From Sphaerulina vaccinii (lineage: Eukaryota > Ascomycota > Dothideomycetes > Mycosphaerellales > Mycosphaerellaceae): a DNA stretch of 64,000 nucleotides. Below are positions 32,001-42,240 of the stretch, one piece after another; position 1 is the first letter of the stretch; every line of letters begins with the position of its first letter. The stretch lies in contig JAKUDP010000028.1 in NCBI GenBank assembly GCA_022570795.1, forward strand, positions 310,001 to 374,000. The letters run 5' to 3'. The notes beneath the pieces were generated by a model, which worked only from the letters and a program-made list of their open reading frames with translations, was not told the DNA's origin and did not search any database. The position numbers were made by a program, and so were the translations under genes.

Positions 32001-34552
32001 TTGAGAGGTTTAGCTTCTATCTAGTTACTAACTTAATTAGTATTTTGCTACTACGTTTGCTAGGTATAGGCAATCGATTAAGTATATATATAGCTATATA
32101 TATATACTTAGGCTAGAGTTTAATACTAAAGTTGCTTTATTATATAAGGCAACGTATAGTATTAATTAGTCGTTTGCTATATATTTCGGCCGGCAATTAG
32201 TAATAGCCTTCCTTTATAGCTAGTATCTACTAAATACTCTTATTTCTTAATATAGTTTCGAAGTACTTAGTTATTATCCTTTAAGAATTAATTAGTATAG
32301 AATCTATATTAGTACTAAGCTATACGACAACGCGATCTATTAAGTTAGCTAATTAAATAACTCTTATAATTATATTAGTAAGCGTCTTGCCTTTCTTAAA
32401 TATAGTAGCTTCTATAAACTCTAGTAATATTATAAGGTCTATAAAGTAAAGTATATATTTAGAGCCGTCGTATACCTCTATAAAGAAGTAGGTATCTATA
32501 ATAATATAGCCGAAAGAGGTTGTTTTTTATAATTATTCGATATATAAGTAAATATATATACTCTTACTAGTAGCGCAAACCTTATAGTCTTCTATTCGTA
32601 GCTTATCTAAGTCCTTCTCTATATTACCTATAACCTCTATACTAAGTATATACTTATAGAACTCTCTTAATCTCTCTTTGCCTATATAACTAAGTATTAT
32701 ATACTATTACCTTATAGTAAGTTGCCTTAGTATACGAGCTTTTAAGCTCGTACCTATAGGCCTATAGAGGTCGGTAGAGGCTTTAGACTAGTATAAGAAG
32801 AGTATAAGTAGTAGGTTTAGTAGAGATAAGGTTAGAGTAACTAGTATATATATACTATTTTGTTCTTAAAGATTTATAAACATTATTTATACTATAATAT
32901 TTAGTAGCGCTAGTATAATTATAGTAAAGTAGAGTATATTATTATTAGGCTTATAAAGCCTTATAATAAAGGTATCTTAGTTAGTAGCCTTATTATGTTA
33001 ATAGAGTAAGTTCTTAAAGCTATACTACTATAGACCGGATTTCTTAAAAATATAGTAAGCTATAATATTTATATAAAAGCCTAGTATATAGGCGACGTCG
33101 TATAATATAAGTATTACTAGACTAATATCTAGTATATAGTTACTATAAGCAACAACCTCAAATATAGTAGTACTAGCTTAAATAGCTATACCTCGGACTA
33201 TATAATATAGTTAGAATATAGCCTTTAAATAATAGTTAATAATATATATATTTGTATAGCTATTATAGGCCTATATATTAGTAGTATCTATAGGCGCACG
33301 TTCCGTATAGTGTACTATATAGACAAGTATAGTATAGCTACAACTACTATCTTAGCTATTATTATAAGGTATATTAATTACTAGTTTCGGTATTAATATA
33401 GTACTCGGTATACTAATATTGCTAGCTAAGAACTTGTTATACTTAGTATTATTAGGGAACTTCTTCTTTATATTAGTAAGAAAGTTGCTATCTTCCTTAA
33501 GCTTAGTAAAGTAGTTTTTAAAGTATTTCTTAAACTTAGAGTTACAATCCTTAGCTATAGGCCGTTTCTTTAGATTAGCGATAGTATATATAGCTAGTAT
33601 TATATAGTTGTCTACCTTAGGTTTGCTAGTAAGGTATATATACCCCTTGCTTCTTATATTATATATACTGCTCGAAGGTAGTAGAGGAGGCGCATTCGAG
33701 TTAGTATTATCCTCTAAGTTAAGGTTACTAAATATAGCGTTTGCGCTATATAAACGTAGGCTCGGTAGCTCGCAATTTATATTAATCTAGTAGCTTACTA
33801 CCTTAGATAACAACTAAGTAGTAGAGCTATTATTACTATAGATCTTGCTATATATAGTAGTCGTAGCAGAGTAATTACTTTTAGTAATAGTGCTAATAAA
33901 CTTAGATAGTAGCTTATCGGCGTTACTATATTTAACTACCTATATACGTAGTTCAAGTAATAGCTATATATTAGCCTAGTTCTTACTAGATATATAGCCT
34001 TTCTAACCGAGTTCTAGTATATATAATCTCGCAGAGTATATTTCTTTACTATAGCATTCTATAGGCTTATATATCTCTATAAATAGTACGTACTTGTCGC
34101 GCAATATTGCCTTATCTATAAGTCTTATCTTATAGGTATTATTAGCTAAGTTGTCAAAGTACTAAGTAAACTATATATATATATTATCGAATTTGTTAAA
34201 ATCGGCTTGTCTATATACTACTACCTTATACTTTATATCTATAATAAACCTCTATTCTTAAGTTATCTTAGACTTATCTTCTATAACTATTAGATACTTA
34301 GAGTCTTTTATAGGCTCTAGTTATATATTAGTACTATTAGAGTCGATATATTACTAAATCTATAGAGCTATTATAGATCGCTTTGTTTAGTTGTTCTAAT
34401 TGTCCTAATCCTCTACCTTATAGCATACCTTCTTTATAGGTATAGCGCCTACTATCTAAAGTATTAATATAGTTGTAGAGAGGTTAGTAGTTTGTTTTTT
34501 CGAGTTGTTTTATAATTCTAAAAGTAAAGAATTAGGGTTAGATTATATATAT

Positions 34553-34566
34553 TCCGGGCTTATAAC
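34553..34566 (-). other. Primer-binding site matching a half initiator-Met tRNA
   Basis: Next to the 5' LTR the plus strand reads TCCGGGCTTATAAC. This matches the anticodon-stem/loop segment of eukaryotic initiator tRNA-Met (CCGGGCTCATAAC) except for one C-to-T in a CA context, a RIP-type change. It implies priming by a tRNA fragment cut in the anticodon loop, as described for Drosophila copia, rather than by the tRNA 3' end. Confidence 0.65.
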
Positions 34567-34790
34567 TAATGCGAGGCAGTCAGTTATATAATTACTTAGC
34601 AATTTTATAAATATTAGAATATATAGATTAGATTGTATAGGAGTTAATAACTAATAGTTCTAAGCAATCTATAGTGCGTTCTATATACTAAATTGCTCGC
34701 CAAGATCTGAGAAATCTCTGCACAAGCCTAGAGGGCTAGTTTTCCCGTATTCTTGGCTTATATTCGGTGTTTTCGGCTATCCGCGCAACA
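34567..34790 (-). repeat. 5' LTR of the Copia element
   Basis: 224 bp, one base longer than its partner (GTTTTCCCG against GTTTCTTA). The inner (left) ~80 bp carry about 14 RIP-type transitions relative to the other LTR; the outer right end (CCGCGCAACA) is unmutated. The central ~60 bp are identical between LTRs. Confidence 0.93.
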
Positions 34791-34795
34791 CCTCG
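34791..34795. repeat. Target-site duplication, right (CCTCG)
   Basis: Exact copy of 28831-28835, proving the element borders and that both LTRs belong to one insertion. Confidence 0.9.
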
Positions 34796-34880
34796 TCTCG
34801 TGGCACATCATGCTGTCATCGCTAATATTTTGGCTGCCTCGACTTTCTCATTCTCATCAACAACAACATAACAACGACCT

Positions 34881-35000
34881 ATGCAGAATCTCTTCCGCGG
34901 AGCATACAACAGAGATGGACTCTTACGTATATACGACATGAAGCGTTGTATACGAAACTTGAGATTTTGGAACAGCACTCAGGACTTTGAAGATGGGTGA
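34881..35000 (+). promoter_or_regulatory. Upstream ORF overlapping the Smr-gene start
   Basis: ATG at 34881 opens a 39-codon frame (MQNLFRGAYNRDG...) that ends in TGA at 34998-35000, five bases beyond the main ATG (34993), in another frame. If the transcript starts upstream of 34881, ribosomes would have to bypass it. Confidence 0.45.
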
Positions 35001-36636
35001 CACTTTAGAAGAACTCGAAGCAATCTATTGCCCACCACTTGATGCTGCCCTCTTGTCAGCAATTCTGTCAGACTATGATTTGGAAAGCAAAGACCAGCTG
35101 CAGGCAGCACGAGAGGCTCTTGATCAATTGAAAGAATCGGCAGAGCTCGAAGACCAAGCTGGGTTTGATGCCTCTGGTACAGGTGGACGAGAAAATGATG
35201 TTCAGCACTTCAGCAGACCAGAGTCATGTCCAGGAGAAACCAACACAACAGCATCTCGGGAAACGGACTTGACGAGTCTGTCAGCCAGTTGGCAGTCCCT
35301 TGACCTTGACAGCAAATCTGGAGGGATCACGCCTGGAAACAGTGATATTGCTGACGAAATCGAGGATCTGGACGAGGACACGAAGATACAGCTACTCGAG
35401 CAGATCATGGGCAAGCAGATCAGTCTATATACTGTTAAGCACACGCTTCGTAAGTGTAACGGAAACTGGCACAAGGCCATGGACGAGCTTCTCTCCCAGA
35501 TCTACATGCATGAGGCAGAGAACAGCGATGGCGAAGGCAAATTGGCAGTGAAGGGCATCGACGCCTTCGCTGAAGAACATAGCACTGGACGCGGCCGCAA
35601 AGGAAAGGGCAAGAAGAAGAAGAAGAAGGGCATAAGACCCAACAACAGCAGGCGATCTAGCTCGCTTCCCACAAACCCTGACATTTCCGACCCGACAGCT
35701 GCCAACTCATGGCAAGGAGGTGGCCGCGATATCGATTTCATTGCAAGCCGCACCGGAGAGCCAGCCGCCACTGTCGCGACGATCTACTACAAGAGTGGCG
35801 CATCACGTCCGAAGACAATCAGCAGTATTCTGAAGAGCCACCTTTCTGAGGGCACTGCAGCGTTGGCTGAAGATCCAGAGAAAGCTGTGGCAGCATATGA
35901 TTTGAGCCAGGAATTTCCATCCATTGATTCACAGTATGTTGCAAGCTTGATCAAACTCACGTATCCTGACAAGGTGGTTGCGCGTGAACTGGCTGAGGTC
36001 TTGACGACTCGACCTGCCCCCGAAGGTGGGATTCAGATCATCCCTGCTTATGTTCGACCCGATCTGGAGGGCTCCGATGCAGGCTTTATTCAGGTTGCCA
36101 GCAGAAAGGCTGCCCCGTCTGGTCTTATGTACAGCTCAGACATGCCTGACCCCCGAGAGCGTGCCGCGAACTACGCAGCTGCTAGGAGCGCTGCACTAGC
36201 ACAAGCGCACGCTGCTCATCGCAAAGCCAAGTCCGACAGACTCCATGGCGCAGTAGCAGCGTACTATGGGGAGAGAAGTCGTGAGTTGTATGCGCTGTCT
36301 TCTGGTGCTTCAGCTGCAGCGGCAGACCAGCTCGTTGCAACTCAGTCGGACTCCACACAGCTGGATCTCCACGGCGTTGATGTCCTTAATGCGGTCAGAA
36401 TTGCCCGGGAGAGAGTCGAACAGTGGTGGAGCGGGCTAGGGGAGAATCGCGCGAATGGTCGCATTGGAGCAACCCAAAGACAGTCAGGGTATAGGATCGT
36501 CGTAGGTCTTGGAACGCATAGCATAGGCGGACGCAGTAAGCTTGGTCCTGCTGTACGAAAAATGCTGAACGAAGAGGGATGGAAGAATGAGCTTACTGGA
36601 GCTGTGATCACTGTACAGGGACGCGCAAAGAGATAG
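34993..36636 (+). CDS. Smr-domain protein with CUE-like N terminus (Cue2-like)
   Basis: 547 aa, single exon. The N-terminal MGDTLEELEAIYCPPLDAA and DEDTKIQLLEQIMGKQISLY with NGNWHKAMDELLSQIY resemble ubiquitin-binding CUE-type helical motifs. A Lys-rich run follows (GKGKKKKKKG at about 208-217). An Ala-rich helical segment (RERAANYAAARSAALAQAHA with RKAKSDRLHGAVAAYYGERS) matches DUF1771, which usually precedes Smr. The C-terminal Smr domain has QLDLHGVDVLNAV and IVVGLGTHSIGGRSKLGPAV, with the LDxH and GxGxHS catalytic motifs intact. Yeast Cue2 has this architecture and cleaves mRNA at collided ribosomes in no-go decay; that role here is inferred from domains. The ATG lies about 200 bp from the retrotransposon. 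Confidence 0.88.
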   Translation: MGDTLEELEAIYCPPLDAALLSAILSDYDLESKDQLQAAREALDQLKESAELEDQAGFDASGTGGRENDVQHFSRPESCPGETNTTASRETDLTSLSASWQSLDLDSKSGGITPGNSDIADEIEDLDEDTKIQLLEQIMGKQISLYTVKHTLRKCNGNWHKAMDELLSQIYMHEAENSDGEGKLAVKGIDAFAEEHSTGRGRKGKGKKKKKKGIRPNNSRRSSSLPTNPDISDPTAANSWQGGGRDIDFIASRTGEPAATVATIYYKSGASRPKTISSILKSHLSEGTAALAEDPEKAVAAYDLSQEFPSIDSQYVASLIKLTYPDKVVARELAEVLTTRPAPEGGIQIIPAYVRPDLEGSDAGFIQVASRKAAPSGLMYSSDMPDPRERAANYAAARSAALAQAHAAHRKAKSDRLHGAVAAYYGERSRELYALSSGASAAAADQLVATQSDSTQLDLHGVDVLNAVRIARERVEQWWSGLGENRANGRIGATQRQSGYRIVVGLGTHSIGGRSKLGPAVRKMLNEEGWKNELTGAVITVQGRAKR

Positions 36637-38431
36637 CATCTGTCAGCGTCCACCATGAACGAGTTATGAACGATCTTACATCCGTCCCGATTGCGCGGAA
36701 AGCGTTCGATCCTCCCTAATGCTTCATTGGGATTCTTCAATGGTATGTATGGAGATGCGATGCCGTGGTGACCCTGCTAACGAATGGAGCTGATTGGCGT
36801 CCAGAGAACGAGTCCCCAACCTTCGACTCCCAATAGACAGCTTGTATCAAGATGAGAACATGGAGCTCACATGCAAGGGTTCAATTGCTCTGCCCACCTT
36901 CAGCCCATCTCGCCTAACTGATGATTCTGAGATCGCCAGATGGATGCCGTGATGCCCGGCCCCTCATTGCTCGATCGTTCCAGGTGCTGCTGATCCACAT
37001 ACAAGAGTACTTCTCCATGGAGAGGTTGCGGAGACTCCAAGCTCTCCGCAGCTCGAGTCGTGTCGTGTCACGCGCCAGACCGCGTTGCAGGGCTCTTGCG
37101 GTAAGGTGAGAACAGGCGAGTCCACATCATCCGCGCTTGAAGTTGTCGTTGAGCGCCAGATATGCCGTGTTCATCGACTTTGCTCCGCGTATCATTCATG
37201 GCATTGCATAATCGCAATGCGCACGTTCTCAAGCACGGTCCTTCTCACGCGTCTACCTGGTCTGATTGAGATGTTGTGTAAGTTGAACTTGTCACCGTTG
37301 AGCAGACGGTCATAGTGATGGCGTCGTTGTGCAGTTATTGTGGCTTGAACGGGTGCTTCATGAGCACGAGACTACATTTTGATATCGCCTCTGATTGGAA
37401 GCGCAAAGCAGTTTCGGCACCCTCTCGGTGAAACTGTACGATCTTCGTCAGTAGGCCCGAATCGAGAAAGACGCTAGAAGTATGCATGGTCTTTCTAGCG
37501 CGAAGCTTTCCCATGGCACGGCGATTGAAGGCTCTGCGGAGATCTGGAGAGCATCCACAATCCCAACTACAACTCAGGGTTGAACCAATGAACCAGCCTA
37601 CCACGAGCCACAGCGTCGAGCCTCATGTGGAGCGGCTCGAAAGGCATCTTCTACCAGCGATGGCGACCAAGGCCCGCAGGTCATTGAGGCTCTGATGAGC
37701 ATGTCAAAGACTACATCCAGAGGCAAGGGTGGCGATCTTGTGAGGGGAAGAGTGCAATATCAAGTCTGCAGTCTGGAGTCTGCAGATCAGGAATCCGCAT
37801 CTGCAGGAGCCGAAGGTCGCAGCATCTTGCAACGTTAAGCCATTCTCAAAAGGCCAAATAAGGCAATCCAGCTAGCATTCTCTGATATGGACCTCGCTGC
37901 CGAAGGCTTCACCTCGAACCACCACAGTGGATCCTGCAATCTCATCGCTGGGGAACTGTGCACCCCAGCCGCCGTTCAAGCGTTTGTTCGAGTCCTGGAG
38001 CCCCATGGGAAGTTGCTGTGGCGGTCACTCGGGAAAGACTTTGCAGCTCTCACGGGCCGATTGAGAGATGGACCGGTGGATACTTTTGCGGCTCTCGACT
38101 GCATCTGCGAGCCTAAGTACACTGCCAAGCTCGAGTTTCTATGCATTAGCGGCAACCTTGACCCCATAGTGCACTCCAGATCATACACATCAGGTGCGAA
38201 ATATGGTACGGGTCAGAGTTGGCGACAGTGCGTGTAACTGGAGTGGTATAGATATAAGTCCTCGCAAGTTCCCTGTGTTAGGAACATCATCAACAGCATC
38301 GACAACAAGTCCAGCACTCCAGGTCATTCCTTCTCTCCACAGCATCACTAGTCTGTGGCAAGCTACAACACTCACTACTCAGCTGTGACACTACTCCATC
38401 ATCAAACAACAACCACCTCGACAACATTACA
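36637..38431. other. 1.8-kb intergenic region, one unsupported small ORF
   Basis: Between two plus-strand genes. An ATG-initiated frame at 37887-38237 (116 codons, MDLAAEGFTSNHHSG..., six Cys) is the only candidate gene; it has no recognised domain and no supporting context, so it is not called. Around 37758-37806 CTGCAG/TCTGCA words cluster. The last ~100 bp before 38432 (CAAC/CACC-rich, ending ACAACATTACA) look like the leader of a highly expressed fungal gene. Confidence 0.4.
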
Positions 38432-39907
38432 ATGGCTGGCGGTGGAATGCCTACGGGCGCCCCTACGATTGCAGGTGGCTACCTCACTGGAAGAGCACTC
38501 ATCTACCCATTGGCTCTGGTCATCTCCCTCTTCTTCCTCTGGGGTTTCTCCTACGGTCTTCTCGATGTCCTCAACAAGCACTTCCAAACTGTCCTGAACA
38601 TCACCAAGCTCGAGTCTACTGGTCTGCAAGTCATGTACTTCGGCGGTGGCTACCTCTGCTTCTCTCCAATTGCCGCTGAAGTCATGAAGCGCAAGGGCTA
38701 CAAAATCACCATCCTCATGGGTCTTGGACTTTACAGCTTGGGCGCCATCATGTTCTGGCCTACTGCTCACTTCGCCTCGCCAGACAACACCATTGCTGCC
38801 TTTGGAGGTTTCTTGGCTTGCACCTTGGTCATTGCCTGTGGTCTCGCCACCCTTGAGACTGCTGCCAACTCGTACGCCGTGGTCATTGGTCACCCAGCCA
38901 CTGCCTCTGCTCGTCTCCAATTCTGCCAATCCTGGAACGGTATTGCATCCTTCATCGGCCCACTCATCGCATCCAAGGCCTTCTTCTCTGGCGAGAACGC
39001 CAACTCCCTCACCAACGTGCAGTTCGTCTACCTCGCTGTCTCCTGCGCAGGTATCGCCGTTGCCGTCCTCTTCTTCTTCAGCAAGCTCCCAGAAGTTCCT
39101 GAAGCTTCCCGCCGCTCTGCCAGCATCGTCGGCGCTGACTCTGAGGCTGGCTACGATGGTGTTATCGCCGAGAAGCCACTTTACAAGGAGTACAACATGA
39201 TCTTCGGCTTCGTTGCTCAGTTCTGCTACGTCGGCGCCCAGGTCACCTGTGCCACCTTCTTCATCAATTACGCCAGCGAGAACGGTGGATTCACTGACTC
39301 GGAAGCCTCCCAGATGTTGTCTTACGCGCTCATCACCTTCACTGTCGGCCGATTCATCGCTACTGCTCTGGCTGTCGTCTTCGAGTCCAACTTCCTCCTG
39401 ACGGTCTACTCATGCTTCGCCATCGCACTCACTGCTTACGTCTCCGCTGGACATGGAACCGCAGGTGTCGCCGTCTTGATCGTCATCTTCTTCTTCATGG
39501 CACCAATGTATCCATCCATCTTCACTCTCGGAACTGCAAACCTTGGCAAGAACACCCGTCGTGGTGCTGGTATCTTGGTCATGGGTGTCTCTGGTGGTGC
39601 CGTCTTCCCACCGATCCAGGGTGCCATTGCCGACGCTGGCTCTACCCGTATCTCCTACGTCGTGCCACTTGTTGGCTTCGTCGTCGTCCTCGGATACTGT
39701 GCTACCCACTGGGTTCGTCACGGCATGCACATCATGCGCCTCAAGGGCGAGCAGGTCATTGCCACTTCGCTCGAGGGAGGTGCCGTTGGCGGTGCTGTCC
39801 AGACTGTCCACTACGACGAGAAGAGACTCTCCGTTGTCGAGATGGAGACTGCTCGCCGCTCATCGATTGGCAACGTCAACGGTGCTACAGGTGGCATCCG
39901 CAACTAA
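38432..39907 (+). CDS. MFS sugar permease, FHS family (L-fucose/glucose-galactose permease-like)
   Basis: 491 aa, single exon, with about 12 membrane helices. Family motifs: YPLALVISLFFLWGFSYGLL with DVLNKHFQ in helix 1, TGLQVMYFGGGYLCFSPIAA, GLGLYSLGAIMFWP, ATLETAANSYAVVIG and SWNGIASFIGPLIAS in the N half; FINYASENGGFTDSEAS, FTVGRFIATAL and GAVFPPIQGAIADAGSTR in the C half. This is the bacterial FucP/GluP-like branch of MFS, present in fungi; natural substrate is not decided by sequence (fucose, glucose, galactose or amino sugars are possible). Third-codon positions are strongly C-biased compared with neighbours, suggesting high expression. The cytosolic tail (EKRLSVVEMETARRSS) could carry regulatory phosphosites. 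Confidence 0.88.
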   Translation: MAGGGMPTGAPTIAGGYLTGRALIYPLALVISLFFLWGFSYGLLDVLNKHFQTVLNITKLESTGLQVMYFGGGYLCFSPIAAEVMKRKGYKITILMGLGLYSLGAIMFWPTAHFASPDNTIAAFGGFLACTLVIACGLATLETAANSYAVVIGHPATASARLQFCQSWNGIASFIGPLIASKAFFSGENANSLTNVQFVYLAVSCAGIAVAVLFFFSKLPEVPEASRRSASIVGADSEAGYDGVIAEKPLYKEYNMIFGFVAQFCYVGAQVTCATFFINYASENGGFTDSEASQMLSYALITFTVGRFIATALAVVFESNFLLTVYSCFAIALTAYVSAGHGTAGVAVLIVIFFFMAPMYPSIFTLGTANLGKNTRRGAGILVMGVSGGAVFPPIQGAIADAGSTRISYVVPLVGFVVVLGYCATHWVRHGMHIMRLKGEQVIATSLEGGAVGGAVQTVHYDEKRLSVVEMETARRSSIGNVNGATGGIRN

Positions 39908-40294
39908 GCGGATCTACGACTTAATGAATCATTTATTGCATTGCATCAGGAGCGACATTGAAAGCATTTACATGGGATGGGCAACGATGATGATACGGCA
40001 TATCATATGATACCACACTGTTTTATCTGGGCCACGACTTGTATATACCCAATTTACGGCCAAACTTGCACACACCAATCAATCTTCTCACTTTCACTAT
40101 TCTCAATCAATATCTTCAGCATGATAGAATCCGTTCTCAGATAATCAACAGCTCTCTCCATGATCAAGAGCGTCCTGCTTCGACTTCCGGGCTTATTAGA
40201 CATTGCACGGAGTACGGGTCTTTCATGGAAAACTCTTTGTTCATGCATATCATATCTAAAAAGCTCAGCTAGTTACACCTTCCTCCACCCTGCG
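39908..40294. other. Convergent 3' region between permease and Hce2 gene
   Basis: 387 bp between two converging genes; AT-richer than the coding sequence, as expected for overlapping 3' UTRs. No gene seen. Confidence 0.45.
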
Positions 40295-40890
40295 CTAAGA
40301 ATGCGTCAAAGTCCAATCCACTCCAACTTGCTTCCCACTTGGCAAATCCGGACTATCACAAGGCATAGCCCCAGCTGCAGCAACATACATATTATACGCA
40401 CCATAACAACCCACGGTTTCGCCTTGTCCATATTTCGTGATCGAGTCTCTGACAAGATCGAGAACATCCGCGTTACCGATTTTGGCTGTCAAGGAGGGAT
40501 CTGTGCCGGCGGAGGTTTTGACGCCGAATGCACCTATTGTCGAACGTATCAGTATGGAAATAGTCAATGTGTTTGGGGTAGTCACGCACAAGTTCCGTAT
40601 CTCACGATGACCTGATCGGTATTTGTGACAGTCCATTCATTATCATTTGCGACTTCGGGTTGTAAGAGCATGTCTTGACAGTCCTGTACTGTGGGGTTGT
40701 TCTCTGGATTTTGCGTGAGACCGATGAAAGATGAATCGCCGCAGTCGTTGATGCCCGGTGCATTGCCGGCGTTGTTGTTCGTGCTCATGAGGGAGGCACC
40801 GAGAGGGTTCTGACTGCCTTTGCGGCGGTAGCTGGTTGCCATGCTGAGAGCTGGGAGGAGAGAGATGAGGAGGGCGTTGTTGAGATGCAT
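40295..40890 (-). CDS. Small secreted Hce2 (Ecp2-like) protein
   Basis: Two exons, 40890-40590 and 40533-40295 (179 aa); the 56-nt intron (GTGCGT/TAG) splits the Cys codon of RYGTCAFGVKT. The signal peptide is MHLNNALLISLLPALSMATS. The mature part carries the Hce2 pattern: NDCGDSSFIGLTQNP, VQDCQDML, a WTV strand, QVIVRYGTCAFGVKT, IGNADVLDLVRDSITKYG and GCYGAYNM. Hce2 is named after homologues of the Cladosporium fulvum effector Ecp2, secreted during plant colonisation; many non-pathogens also carry members, so a virulence role cannot be assumed. Five cysteines are visible (CGD, CQD, TCA, GCY, PCD), an odd number. The gene is intact. Confidence 0.78.
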
Positions 40891-41657
40891 TGTTGCTGTG
40901 CTGGGTTGGTCGTGAAGTTGTGATAATCTTGTGAAGCTGGTGTATCGGTCGAATGGGTCTGCTGGGAGAGGAGGGAATGGACACTGCGTTCTATTGAACA
41001 AGAAATGAAGGCGACTTCTCTGCCATTGATATATTGCTAAGAATAGTGTTTGATGTGATTGAACCTTGTGCCTTGTTGAACCTGGTTGATCGCGTTCGAA
41101 GCTTCTTGGCAACAAGGAAAGATCTTTCCCACCGACCAGAAATCCAGCGCCGTTCCCTGTTGTCACGAAATCTATGCAGATCAAGACATCCACCCCATCG
41201 CACGATTGCTTGAGGCGCATGCGTCTCGTGGCAGAGGCAGTTTGCCTATCCGACAGATGCCGGGTACACGAGAGCATTTTGAGCGATCACTGATTGCGTA
41301 GGATGACATCCCGTACCAGAGGCCTGAACTGGCGTCTTTGGATGCAAAGCGTGAGAGTTTGCAATCCCTTGTGGTGTCGCCATCGCTATGAAGGGTGGAA
41401 TGCTCCGAGCGAGGCTTTACGCGCGTAGCTCTTTTGCTCCTTGAAAGATCAGGCGTGCACTACAGCCATTGGTAATGGTGTCTTATCGTGATATGCCACG
41501 AAGATGAGCCCGGCGAGTCTTCAAAGCAGGAGGTAGTCGTGATGCTGAAGTGAGCATAAAAACCGGGTATCCCAGAGTCCGAACGCCGCGAATGCAAATT
41601 CTCGTTCAGTCGTTTGTCTCATCGCGATCAAATGTCGTAGAAGTGATGTCGGGACAC
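40891..41657. other. Intergenic region upstream of the Hce2 gene
   Basis: About 770 bp between the Hce2 gene and the 3' end of the small membrane-protein gene, both on minus. Short open frames on both strands have no protein-like features. It should contain the Hce2 promoter. Confidence 0.4.
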
Positions 41658-42099
41658 TTATGATCCAAGTCCAATTTGTCGCTCCCGCTTCTGCTCCAGC
41701 TTCTGAAGTCCTCGTACCACTAGCTGAAGCAAGCCATAGCATGCCACTGCCATGCCGACAAATGCTTCAGTGACCTTGAACGTGACTAGAGCACCAACGA
41801 CCTTGATGCATGTGAAGACGAAGCTGACGAATGTGCCGGGGTCTACAAGGTGTTTGTTAGCAGGAGTTTTCTATTCAGAGTGTTTCCATGTCAGACTTAC
41901 TGGCCCAGACGTTTGGCAAGACCTCGTTACAAAAGAGAACCCAGCCAATGGACGCGAGAACGCAGACAGCGAATGTGGGTACATTGGCAGTGTCTAGCCA
42001 TGCCGCGACTGTAAATTTGTCCTTGCCTTGCTCGATGTTCGGATATGTTGGTTGGCCTGCCTCGAGGGCTGGAGTCGTCGGCTGCTTTGTTTGAGACAT
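41658..42099 (-). CDS. Small membrane protein of unknown function
   Basis: Two exons, 42099-41901 and 41842-41658 (127 aa), with a 58-nt intron (GTAAGT/TAG). The N-terminal ~35 residues are polar (MSQTKQPTTPALEAGQPTYP), then come two or three hydrophobic segments: VPTFAVCVLASIGWVLF at about 40-56 and, after the splice, FVSFVFTCIKVVGALVTF and AFVGMAVACYGLLQLVV. The tail is basic (RGLQKLEQKRERQIGLGS). The frame holds exactly across the junction, and hydrophobic spacing supports an integral membrane protein. I do not recognise the family. The transcript probably has a leader intron at about 42166-42212 and a 47-codon upstream ORF. Confidence 0.62.
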
Positions 42100-42240
42100 G
42101 GTGACTGCGGGATTGATCGTGATGTAGGATCAAAGATAGGTCACAATGGTGGTGAAGAGGTTGAGCGCTGTGGACACATGAAAGCAGAATCAGCAGAGGC
42201 TATATAACTTACTTGCTGTGGCACGCCTTGGCTGAAAGCT

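Larger units (their letters stand above)
28836..34790 (-). mobile_element. RIP-inactivated Copia (Ty1) LTR retrotransposon
   Basis: A 5955-bp element with 223/224-bp LTRs, 5-bp target duplication CCTCG, primer-binding site and polypurine tract, all placing its sense strand on minus. The interior is extremely TA-rich with CA and TG dinucleotides nearly gone, the mark of C-to-T change on both strands by RIP; no long frame survives. Recognisable remnants read on the minus strand: reverse transcriptase FYVDNII at 30260-30280 (the YVDD core with one Asp read as Asn, a G-to-A change) and RNase H TTKAEL followed by LLY at about 29568-29603. Reverse transcriptase and RNase H lie toward the 3' LTR after the expected integrase region, the Copia order. 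The element is non-functional. Confidence 0.93.

Noticed and set aside
33608..33790. 60-codon ORF inside the RIP region
   Set aside because: Only surviving frame of that length by chance in TA-rich mutated DNA, with no similarity to Gag or Pol on this strand.
37887..38237. 116-codon ATG ORF with six cysteines
   Set aside because: No signal peptide, no recognised domain and no splice or context support; could be chance.
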